Positions 20,789 through 30,646 of a DNA stretch of 64,000 bases are shown here, one piece after another. Source of the DNA: Anisodus tanguticus (lineage: Eukaryota; Streptophyta; Magnoliopsida; Solanales; Solanaceae); assembly GCA_034509755.1 (NCBI GenBank), contig CM067559.1:38708032-38772031 (forward strand), in the 5' to 3' direction. Under the pieces are notes generated by a model. The model was given only the letters and a program-made list of their open reading frames with translations. It was not told the origin of the DNA and did not search any database. Each line of letters opens with the position of its first letter. Position 1 is the first letter of the stretch. The translations under genes and the position numbers were made by a program.

Positions 20789-21905
20789 TGTTAAACAAGG
20801 TAATATACCCGTGATATACAGAAGTGTATATCATGGGCATAATGGACTGAAAGCAGTATCTCAGACTGATGACTAGAGATGGCAATGGATCCTGGACCCG
20901 ATCCGGATCCGGTGGATCCAGATCCGTTTTATAGGATATGGATCTTCAAAATTTGGACCCGACGGATCCGGATCGGACCCGGATCCGTTTATGACGGATC
21001 GGATCTGGATTTGGATCTTGTATTTGAGATCCGTATCCGGTCCAGATCCGACCCGTGGATCTATTTTTTATTAAATATATTCATAACCTAGAATGTAATT
21101 TTATAAGTATTTTCTTAAAATTGCTAAGCACATCCTTGTAAGTTTAATTCTCAAAACAAGTTTAATTTATCCCCGCGTTAACTCAAAAACCAAAAAATAA
21201 AGAGGTAACTTCGATAATAAAACCAATGTTATATTAGTGAATGACTAACATCTTCATAGACAAGTAGTTAAAATTATATTCACTTCATTTGTAAAGATTA
21301 CAAGCACATGCAAGTCCTGCATTGTGAAAATACTAGTCAGCATTTTTCACAACTATTGTCATTGTCCAACATTTTCAATTAATAGCTCACAATCAAAACG
21401 AGACAACGAACAAAATATCTCATATGAACATTTCAAAAATGAAACACAGTAAACTGTTAGCTAAGTAAAAATTGTTTGTCAGTTCAAAAAAAAATTCTTA
21501 GCAAGGCAATTTTTTTTACATGTGGATCCAGATCCGATCCGTGGATCCGAATTTGGATATGATTTTTATGAACCCGATGGATCTGGATTCAGGTATGAAA
21601 AACGGATTTTGATATGAATCTAGTAGGATCCGGTCCAGATCATATCCGTTGCCATCCCTACTGATGACTGGCCCATCACGGGCAGTAAACAGTGGCCCAT
21701 CACGGGCTGTATATTTGGTGTATATATGGTTGGTATATTGTAGTGTAAAGGTTATCTTAATTAGTCTTGTACACTTACCATAATTGTATAGTTAGAATTA
21801 TGGTAGAATAAGGTTTTAGTAATAGGATTCTCCTATTATGGAAATATGTAACTTGTATATATACCTTTCAATTAATGAAAATAATCAAGGGGATTATTTT
21901 TTTCA
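20789..21905 (+). repeat. 5' LTR, split by a hAT element
   Basis: It starts TGTTAAACAAGGTAATATAC and ends TTATTTTTTTCA. Removing the hAT insertion (20874-21660) and one copy of its 8-bp duplication leaves 322 bp, which aligns along its length with the 3' LTR apart from an 11-bp gap (CACTGGATATA region). The LTR holds the repeated phrase TGGCCCATCACGGGC. Confidence 0.93.
20874..21660. mobile_element. hAT-type non-autonomous element, GATCCG-rich, copy 2
   Basis: Ends TAGAGATGGCAATGGATCC and CCGTTGCCATCCCTA are nearly identical to copy 1 at 3483-4290. A perfect 8-bp duplication CTGATGAC flanks it (20866-20873 and 21661-21668). The 3' LTR of the host copia has the empty site at about 26489-26499, confirming the insertion and its order. 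The subterminal GATCCG clusters and AT core match copy 1, with a few short indels. Confidence 0.95.
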
Positions 21906-21920
21906 TGGTATCAAAAGTCT
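21906..21920 (+). promoter_or_regulatory. Copia primer-binding site
   Basis: TGGTATCAAAAGTCT directly follows the 5' LTR and is complementary, with mismatches, to the 3' end of initiator-Met tRNA, the usual copia primer. Confidence 0.8.
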
Positions 21921-22053
21921 AGGTCAAACAAAATTTTCTCTCCCAAACTTTGTTCTTCCTTTCGACCAAGACCCCCCCTCGGGTTTATCAATTTGTTCTT
22001 CCGCTCTCAAAATCTCTCTTACAAATCCCTCTTTCACCTCTTGTTCTTTCGTT

Positions 22054-22914
22054 ATGTCTACATCAAAGAACACGTTTCACCCTGCCCTTGTTGTTTCTAA
22101 CATCAAGAATCACATCCCGTTAATTCTTGAAATAGAAAACGTCCAATACGTGACGTGGGCCGAGTTATTCAAAATTCACGCTCGTTCGCATCAAGTCATC
22201 CATCACATAATCCTCGCGGTTCCTGATGATACCGAGGTGCCTAAACGCGAGGATGATCCTAAGTTATGGACTACACTTGATGCCACTGTCCTTCAGTGGA
22301 TTTATTCTACTATCTCCACCGACCTATTGCAGACGATTATTGAGCCAGAAGCTACGGCGATGGCTGTATGGGATAGACTGCGTGACCTATTCCAGGATAA
22401 TCAAAATTCCAGAGCTGTTACTCTTGAACAGAATTTTTCCCACGTCAACATGGAAAATTTCCCGAACGTTTCAGCATATTGCAAAAGGTTGAAGGAATTG
22501 GCGGACTAACTCCGCAACATTGGTGCGCCAGTTAGTGAAGATCGTCTTGTTTTAGAGATGGTCGCTGGCCTATCCGAGGCCTATAGTGGCCTTGAAACTC
22601 TCTTTCGTCAAAGTAATCCTCTTCCAAGGTTCTATCAAGCCCGCTCCATGCTTACTTTGGAAGAAGTCGGTTTGGCTAAAAAGGCGGCTACTAGTGCTAG
22701 TCTCGTGGTCATGATGACTTCCTCTACTAGTCCTCAAAATTTTGGTAACAATTCACATCAAAACCAATCCCACAGGGGCAGCAAGAATGGCCAGAAAAAT
22801 AATGAAAAAAATCGCAGTGGCAAACGCGGCGGCATGTGCAGTGGTCACGGTGGCCAAAACAGTGGCAGTGGACCTCATCCATGTTACAGTGGGCCATCGA
22901 ACCCCTGGTCTTAG
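22054..22914 (+). pseudogene. Copia gag (decayed)
   Basis: ATG at 22054 opens MSTSKNTFHPALVVSNIKN, followed by the gag block WAELFKIHA, DATVLQWIYSTIS and NFPNVSAYCKRLKELAD. A TAA stops the frame at 22507, but the same frame resumes with APVSEDRLVLEMVAGLSEAY and a Gly/Asn/Ser-rich basic tail until a TAG at 22912. The nucleocapsid-like end is rich in Gly, Gln and Trp rather than showing a clear CCHC knuckle. The same frame then runs into the protease. The gag would form the particle that packages element RNA in the cytoplasm. Confidence 0.85.
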
Positions 22915-23139
22915 CCTTGGGCCTCTGGGCCGTGGGCTTGGACCAGTGGACAGTGGCCCTACGGCCTACCTCCACGGCAGCTTCCAACATCTGGCCAGTG
23001 GGCTTTCCATCAACCCAGACGGCCCACTGCCCACTGGCCCAGTAATGCTAGTTCCAACAGCTACGGCCCAGGACAGCCCAATTCTGGAATACTTGGGCCC
23101 CGGCCTCCGCAAGCTCACCACGCAGCAGGCCCCACTCAG

Positions 23140-23508
23140 ATCGATATCGAGGCTGCGATGCACACACTAGTTTTGACTCAACCGGACTCGAATTGGTATA
23201 TGGATACCGGTGCCACTACCCACATGACATTCGATTCATGTACTCTCTCATCTTATTCCAATTTGAGCAACCCTCGGGGTATAATTGTTGGTAATGGTAA
23301 CTCTATTCCAATTCAGGATTATGGTAAAAAAACGTTGTCTTCCCCCAATCCACCCCTTATCTTGAAAAATACTTTACATGCTCCCAAATTGATTAAAAAC
23401 TTAGTGTCTGTCCGAAAGTTCACCACTGACAATTCTGTTTCTGTTGAATTTGATCCTTTTGGTTTCTCTGTGAAGATTTTAAGACGGGAGTCCTCTCACG
23501 AGGTGTAA
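23140..23508 (+). pseudogene. Copia aspartic protease (decayed)
   Basis: WYMDTGATTHMT contains the Asp-Thr-Gly active site of retropepsins. IIVGNGNSIPI and LHAPKLIKNLVSVRK are the typical following blocks. A 1-nt loss near 23475 throws the frame off after FSVK, so the downstream gag-pre-integrase block is read in another frame from 23513. Confidence 0.85.
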
Positions 23509-23512
23509 TAGT

Positions 23513-24446
23513 ATGGGAGTTCTTTATCCTATCACGTCCGGTTTCAGTCCATCGAGTCAAGTCTTGCCATCAGCCTTTGCATCAATTTCTCTTTCCTTGT
23601 GGCATGCTCGCCTTGGTCATTCGGGATCCTCTATTTTATCTGTTTTAGATAAAAATAGTTTTATTTCTTGTAAGGGTACGAGTCGTACTCCAATTTGTCA
23701 ATCTTGTTCTTTAGGAAAAAGTGTTAAGTTGTCATTTGTAGACTCAGATTCTCATACTTCAATGCCATTTGATATTATTCATATCGACCTATGGACGTCT
23801 CCTGTTCTAAGTTCGTTGGGTCATCAGTATTATTTCTCTTTTTGTATGATTATTCTAAATTTTTGTGGACGTTTCCAATTGCAAATATATCTCAAGTGTT
23901 TTCCGTCTTCGTAAAATTTAGAGCATTCATTAGAACCCAATTCGAAAGAGAAATAAAAAATATTCAATGTGATAATGGAAAAGAGTATGACAATAGGGTG
24001 TTTCGGGAGTTCTGTGCTAATAATGGGATCAATTTTCATTTTTCTTGTCCTCATACATCTTCACAAAATGGGAAAGCCGAACGCAAAATTCGTTCCATAA
24101 ATAACATTGTCCGCACTCTCTTAATTCATGCTTCCAAACCTCCATATTTTTGGCATCATGCTCTACAAATGACCACATATCTGCTAAACATAATTCCTTC
24201 CAAAGGTCTGACATGTTCTTCCCCCTCCAAATTTTATATAATAATAATCTTTCTTATTCTCATCTTCGGGTTTTTGGGTGCTTGTATTATCCGTTATTAC
24301 CGTCCACCACAATTAATAAACTTCATGTCCGGTCTACTCCGTGTGTATTTTTGGGTTATCCGTTTAATCATCGTGGTTACAAATGCTTTAATTTATCCTC
24401 CAAGAAAATCATCATTAATCGCCATGTAATTTTTGATGAAACTTAA
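23513..24446 (+). pseudogene. Copia integrase (decayed)
   Basis: LWHARLGH and CQSCSLGK form the zinc-binding and pre-integrase part. IIHIDLWTSP, IQCDNGKEYDN and TSSQNGKAERKIR carry the DDE catalytic core. Two frameshifts (about 23843 and 24215) and a TAA at 24444 after NRHVIFDET break it. The following 350 bp, a Pro-rich linker, is also out of frame in places. Confidence 0.85.
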
Positions 24447-24800
24447 TTTCCCTTTACTAAAGTTCATACTACCGAGCCTAGTTCGTATATTTTTTGTATG
24501 ATGGTATATCCTCGTGTATTACTCACCATTTTTCGGACATACCCCGCACCCAAAATTCTCCAGCGGGCCCACTGTCCGCTGGCCCCACTGTTCTGTCACA
24601 GTTTCCCGTCACTGGATCAGTTCCAGCGATTGGGCCATTCGGCCGGCCCAATTCTCGGAACCGGTCCGATTCGCTCCGGTTGCCGAATTGGGCCAGTAGG
24701 CCCATTGCATGCTGGCTAGTCCATCCCGAGCCTAGAAAATTCCCAAAATCAGCCCACTTCTTTCTCGAGTCATAGACCAGTCGCTCGTAGTCAACGGGGT

Positions 24801-26405
24801 GTGTTTACACCAAAAAGATATTTTAATTTACATTCGAATGTCTCTAAATCCCCCTTGCCCCGTAATCATGTGTCTGCCTTAAATGACTCGAATTGGAAAA
24901 TTGCTATGACTGATGAATATAATGCTCTTATTGATAATAAGACATGGGAGTTGGTGCCCCGTCCATCTGGTATTAATGTTATCAGGTCTATGTGGATTTT
25001 TGCTCATAAGGAGAATTCAGATGGGTCTTTTGCTCGATATAAGACGCGCCTTGTGGGTGATGGTAAGACTCATCAGGTTGGGATAGATTGTGGGGAGACG
25101 TTTAGTCCGGTGGTCAAGCCGGCTACCATTCACACTGTGCTTAGCTTGGCTCTTTCGAAGGCATGGCCTATTCATCAGTTGGATGTCAAGAATGCTTTTC
25201 TACATAGTGATCTCAAGGAAACAATATATATGCATCAGCCGTTGGGGTTCAGGGATCCCAACCATCATCATCATGTCTGTTTATTGAAGAAGTCCTTATA
25301 TGGGCTTAAGCAGTCACCACGGGTCTGATATACAAGGTTTGCTGACTTTGTTTCGACTATTGGGTTCACTCACAACAGGTCAGATAATTCGTTGTTCATC
25401 TACCGTCGTGGTTCGTCCTTGGCCTGCATTCTGTTGTATGTGGATGATATCATTTTGATTGCCTCTTCCGATGCCTTACGCCAGTCTATCATGACCATGC
25501 TCAGCTCTGAGTTTGCTATGAAAGACTTAAGGCCCTTGAGTTATTTTTTAGGGATTGCCGTCAAGCGCCATTCAGATGGATTGTTATTGTCTCAACGAAA
25601 GTATGTAGCTGCGATCATCGAGAGGGCTGGGATGTCATCATGTAAGTCCACTTCCACTCCAGTTGATACAAAGCCCAAGCTTAGTGTCGCGGCCGGTGCA
25701 CTCTACGAGGATCCGACCCGCTATCGCAGTCTTGCAGGGGCCCTTTAGTATCTTACCTTTACAAGACCGGATATTACGTATGCCGTCCAGCAGGTGTGTT
25801 TATTCATGCATGATCACAGGATTGAGCACAAGAATGCACTCAAACGCATCATTTGGTATATTCAGGGTACAATGGACTATGGTTTGCATTTATATTTGTC
25901 CTCGACATCCACACTTGTCTCCTACACGGATGCTAATTGGTGTGGGTGTCCAGACACCAGACGATCTACGTCTGGCTATTGTACGTTCCTTGGCAACAAC
26001 TTGGTCTCCTGGTCTGCAAAGCGTCAGGCGACTCTATCCCGCTCAAGTGCCGAGGCTGGATATCGAGGGGTAGCTAATGTGGTCTCGGAATCATGTTGGT
26101 TACATAATTTACTATTAGAGCTTCATTGTCCCATTCTGAAGGCAACATTGGTGTATTGCGATAATATTAGTGCCATTTACCTTTCGGGTAATCCGGTTCA
26201 GCACCAACGCACTAAGCATATCGAGATGGACATACATTTTGTCCGCGAAAAGGTTGCTCGGGGTCAGGTATGCGTCTGTCATGTCCCGTCAAGTTATCAA
26301 ATTGCAGACATCTTTACAAAGGGTCTTTCCTCGGTCCTTTTTGAAGATTTTAGGGACAGTCTCAGCGTTCGAAGACCGCTCGCTATGACTGCGGGGGTGT
26401 GTTAA
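24801..26405 (+). pseudogene. Copia reverse transcriptase-RNase H (decayed)
   Basis: One reading frame covers RT (WKIAMTDEYNAL, GETFSPVVKPATI, DVKNAFLHSDL, KKSLYGLKQSP, the catalytic ILLYVDDIILI) and RNase H (SYTDANWCGC, RSSAEAGYR, ADIFTKGL). It is interrupted only by TGA at 25326 and TAG at 25746, both at positions where single transitions from Trp and Gln codons would explain them. The frame ends a few bases into the 3' LTR. Confidence 0.9.
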
Positions 26406-26732
26406 ACAAGGTAATATACCCGTGATATACACTGGATATACAGAAGTGTATATCAAGGGCATAATGGGCTGAAAGCAGTATCTCGGACTGATGACTGGCC
26501 CATCACGGGCAGTAAACAGTGGCCCATCACGGGTTGTATATTTGGTGTATATATGGTTGGTATATTGTAGTGTAAAGGTTACCTTAATTAATCTTGTACA
26601 CTTACCATAATTGTATAGTTAGAATTATGGTAGAATAAGATTTTAGGAATATGATTCTCATATTATAGAAATATGTAACTTGTATATACACCTTTCAATT
26701 AATAAAAATAATTAAGGGAATTATTTCTTTCA
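26400..26732 (+). repeat. 3' LTR of the copia element
   Basis: A 333-bp repeat starting TGTTAAACAAGGTAATATAC and ending TTATTTCTTTCA. It carries the uninterrupted hAT target site and the 11 bp missing from the 5' LTR. Confidence 0.95.
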
Positions 26733-26737
26733 CATTC

Positions 26738-28850
26738 AAACATGAGTCATAATGTAATCTTGGCCTCTTAGGTTGCTATCAAGATATGAAAATAAATATC
26801 ATCCTTCCATGCCATGTGATATTCCAACAAAAATGACAAAATGGAAACTATTCCATGGTTTTCTATAAAGCCTCTATGATATCAAGAATCAAAATAAATG
26901 TGTGAGTGACATGGCCCTGCATGCTTTAGCAAAAGAACATAAATGTCTAGCCCTCATGAACATACAAGCGAGGTTTACCAAAAAGAAAAAAGGTGTAGAG
27001 AGTCTATTTTTTTTTTCCAGAAAACAAGTGCATTATATTCCTTCATAATATGTCTGTACATGTTCATGAGATGTCAACGCATCAATTACAATCCATCATG
27101 AAAAATTAAAATCCCAAGAAACCCTATATAAAAACAAAAGAGAAAAACTAGTTGTATTATGAGCTAGAGAGTCTAATTAACTCTCACACTTATCACCAAC
27201 AACACTTTTGTCTATGGGGGAAATAACAAGAAAATGGACCGAGTACAACAGGTAACATCATCTTCCTACCTCAAACAAATGATGATTTAAGTCGAATTTC
27301 GCACCTTGGATCACCCCCACGAGCTCCTCTTCGCCAAAAATGGTAATACCCTCGTCTAAAGTTCGTCGTTGTTCAATATATATTAGATTTGTCCCTTCTT
27401 CGCCATCACAATCAGTACAGTCGATGCTAAACTATTATGGGTTGTGGCTTCCCCTCGGGATCGTGGAGAATGTTTGCAGCCACGGTCTGGTCCTTGCATT
27501 CACGAAGGGTCTTCCAGTCGACTCCCACATTCTCGATTAATATTGTATCGCGATTGCGGAGAATAATTTCTAATTGACAAGTCAACCATCCAACCACCCT
27601 TGGAGACCACGGTGTCTGATCTGTTGAGAATATAATATTAAAAGTCACACTTTTAATATTATATTCTCAACATGATCCACTGCAATCGCAATGCACCAAC
27701 AATTTTGACATGGTTCAACATGTGCTGAAACACCCACGAACCCTCGAGTTTTCACCCTACCATCCCAACAAGTCCCAATCGCTTATACAAAAATAAAATT
27801 AGGGATGGTTTTTTTACGGCAGGTACATGACAAAATAGTTAAAGTGTGTGCAAGCTGATCCGGACACAATCATTATAAATACATTTAAAAATTAAAACCT
27901 AAAGTGCACATTGTAGTCCTTGGTCTTCCCCTTCAAGCCTAACCATGCATGTTACGTTCCTTTACATGGCTTCTCTAATATGTGATCGTAGTCAATCCAC
28001 ATATGGCAATTGCATCTTCCACATCTCTAGTCTCATAGAGTTGAAAAATGCAAGGTGTAGTTGCTAGCTATCAATTATATTCGAGCACAGTTTAAGGAGC
28101 TAGCTATAGCTACTGTTGAGCTCATAACCTTTTTGGAAATATCACTATGCTCCCAGATTTTGGTGTAATAATTAATTAACTATCTGCCGTATATTTGGTA
28201 ATGTGGAGGGGGTGAAAGAGATGTTTTAGCTAGTAATGGAATAGGGATTGTTGAGTGTTTTGAATCCAAAAACCTTCTTGTTACTGGTGCTACAGCCTTT
28301 CTTGCAAAAGGTAATTTGATCAATTAACATGTACAAAATGTGTATTAATTAGCATTTAGAATGTGTGTTAATTTGTGGGTTGGTCGGTGAGGTGGGATGT
28401 TGTGTGGTGTCCACTTCAATAACGTGTCAACACTCAATTTTGACCCTCATTTCTTCTAATTTATTTTCTCGAGCTTCTAAGTTGGTATTAAATCAAAACT
28501 TTATGTTTAACTACTATTTTCATTATTATTATTAATATTATTATCGTCGTCTTTTCCTTCTAACTTTCATTTTTATCATCTTAAGGCATCTCATAATCAA
28601 ATAGTAATGTTGTTCTAATTTTACACTTTGTAAATAAGCTACGACAATATTTTACCATATCATTTTTATTTCACTAAATTTTGTAACATCTCATAATTTA
28701 TTTAAGTATTAATATATTACGTCATATTAAATATGTTAATTGCTTAGTCTATGTTAGTATTCACTTATTAATATTATATATAGTACAATATAAGATTACT
28801 TTTAAATCCAATCTTCCTATATAAATACTTGCTGCTTACATACAGCTCTT
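26738..28850. other. Intergenic stretch; one coding-like segment unresolved
   Basis: Mostly non-coding. A minus-strand open segment at 27648-27427 (WSPRVVGWLTCQLEIILRN, DWKTLRECKDQTVAANIL) looks more protein-like than chance but I recognise no family and see no start or splice context. A short worn Au-like SINE tail (GTGTGTGCAAGCTGATCCGG) lies at 27810-27875. Confidence 0.4.
27622..27672. repeat. Perfect inverted repeat, 24-bp arms, 3-nt loop
   Basis: The left arm 27622-27645 (TGTTGAGAATATAATATT then AAAAGT) is exactly complementary in reverse to 27649-27672, with CAC between. The outer ends read TGTTGAGA...TCTCAACA, the shape of retrotransposon LTR termini, so this may be two LTR tips head to head. 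Confidence 0.9.
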
Positions 28851-28857
28851 TACTGCT

Positions 28858-29340
28858 TCAGTTGATTGCGAGGTTGAATGAACAATATGATGGTGTAGCT
28901 ACGTTCATTTAGCAAAGCAATTCGTTGCCTCCCTTTTACGAGGCCCGTTCGAGGTTAATTCTCGAGGAAACGCGGAAAGCAAAGCAGGCATCCTTGGGAG
29001 CAACCACCGTCGGAACCGCTCTCGTCTCCACCAACTCATTTTCTGCTGATTTGGAGCCCCAAATTTCTGGTTCAAGGGGCCACGGTAATCGTTCTAATAA
29101 TGGTCAAAGACGGGGTTCAAACCGTAATAATAAAGGGAAAATAATGGTGGAAAGGGACGGGGGAAGGACGGTGGCCAGTCCGGGCAGTGGCGGCAATCAG
29201 TGGGGGATGTATCCACCGTGGGCCTGGGCCCCACAGTGGGCTTCCCCTCCATGCCTATATCCGACCTTCTCCCTCTTCAAATCACCAACCCAGTATTCTT
29301 GGATCTCGTCCGCAACATGCGTTTGCGGCTCAGGCAACAT
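28858..29340 (+). pseudogene. Copia gag C-terminal fragment
   Basis: The plus strand encodes LIARLNEQYDGVATF, a stop (28907), then LPPFYEARSRLILEETRKAK and a Gly/Asn/Arg-rich tail ending with WAWAPQWASPP. This matches the gag of the copia at 42195-45660 (LIAGLNESYDGIATI, LPPFYEARSKLMLEET). No LTR adjoins it. Confidence 0.8.
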
Positions 29341-29532
29341 GCGTTTGATTAAGGGGATAAGGTTTGTCATCTTCTTGTTAACATATCTGTTACCGCTGAC
29401 TGTTCTCTTTACAATTAAATTAGCTTTGAAAATAACTTAAATAACCATTTTTAAAGGCCTCGTATTCGCAGTTGGAGGCATATCAACTCTTAGGTTGAGA
29501 CATAATCCTTTTTCTTCAAGAAGGATTCTTAA

Positions 29533-30333
29533 CTAGGGGTGGGCAAAAAATTCGGAGAACCGAAAAAACCGAACCGACTGTTCGGTTCGGTTTTTATTCA
29601 TTTTTTTAAAAAAAATCAATTTTTTGAAAAATCGAACCGAATCATGATTTAGTGATTCGGTTCGGTTTTTTAATTTTGGATACGAACCGAACCGAACCGA
29701 AAAACTGAATTAAATATGTAATTAATCTTATTTTTTATTTTAGGCTACTACTATCTCTTGAATCATAGCCATTGAAGTCAATCTATGAAGCTTTTATGGA
29801 AGTCGAATGCGGCATGAACTTGATTAACATATCACAGGAGCATTGACATAAAATGTAGGGAGAGAAAGTAGTTGTAAATTGGTAAAACTTTAAATGGTCA
29901 TAACTCTGCGCTCGGATGTCCATTTTACCCGTTTTTTTTTTATTTTGCATATTTTTTTGAGACGTGGCCGGCCAAACTGTTGCCGCCAATTTTTACGAAA
30001 ATGTCCATTTTCCCAATCAATTTGTGTTTTCTCTCAAATTCGTTTCTAATTTTCCTTTTCCTTTAATAAACATCTCACGATATACAATACATTCCAACAT
30101 CGAAAATTTGTGGTAATGTAGGTGTGAATGCCAATTTCAGTGTTGGAAATTCAATTAAAAAAAAAAATTCCCTGACCCGGCCCACTAGAAAAAACCGATA
30201 TAATCCGATACATTCGGTGATATAAACCGAACATATCATTTTTTTTTTAAAATTGGATTCGTTTTTTTTTTAAAAAAATCAATTTTATTCGGTTAATATT
30301 TTTCGAATACAAAACCGATATACGCCCACCATT
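29533..30333. mobile_element. hAT-type element with CGGTTCGG-rich ends
   Basis: The left end CTAGGGGTGGGCAAAAAATT and the right end CGATATACGCCCACCATT are inverted. The flanks ATTCTTAA and GTTCTTAA form an 8-bp duplication with one mismatch. Subterminal regions are rich in CCGAACCGAA and CGGTTCGGTT, and the core (29740-30160) is non-coding. Confidence 0.75.
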
Positions 30334-30646
30334 GTTCTTAAATCTTAATCTAGAGTCTCTTTTTTATCCGGGAAAAATATATTACTAATAATGACATAAG
30401 TCTAACGAGATACCAAAAGAGCCTAAGGACTAAAATAAGCATTAACATAGAATCAGAAGAGCAAAGTTTCAAAGTTTTTGCTATGCCGAATTAGCACTTA
30501 CCAGGTCTTCAAACAGAAGCTTCGATCAGGACACAAACAGTCCATAGCCTCAAGCGAAGAACTTTCCAGAAACCTCCAAATCTCAACGCCTTATTCCGCA
30601 ATTCCTTGCACAAAAAGCAAAAGAAAAAAATATATTCTCTACAGCG

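Larger units (their letters stand above)
20789..26732 (+). mobile_element. Complete but decayed Ty1-copia retrotransposon
   Basis: LTRs at 20789-21905 and 26400-26732 bound a gag-pol interior. A 5-bp target duplication CATTC flanks it (20784-20788, 26733-26737). The primer-binding site TGGTATCAAAAG follows the 5' LTR at 21906 and a polypurine-like GCGGGGGTG precedes the 3' LTR. Domain order is gag, protease, integrase, RT, RNase H, which defines copia. The coding region holds at least five in-frame stops (22507 TAA, 22912 TAG, 24444 TAA, 25326 TGA, 25746 TAG) and several frameshifts (near 23475, 23843, 24215 and between 24446 and 24801). By my count the LTRs differ at 16 of about 322 aligned sites plus an 11-bp indel. 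The element cannot encode its own mobility. Confidence 0.95.

Noticed and set aside
22727..23163. Overlapping frames on both strands in the copia gag-protease junction
   Set aside because: They are shadows of the GC-rich gag tail; the real frame continues through a single TAG into the protease.
27340..27540. Plus-strand 66-aa frame as a gene
   Set aside because: No start context or family resemblance; the opposite strand is at least as protein-like.
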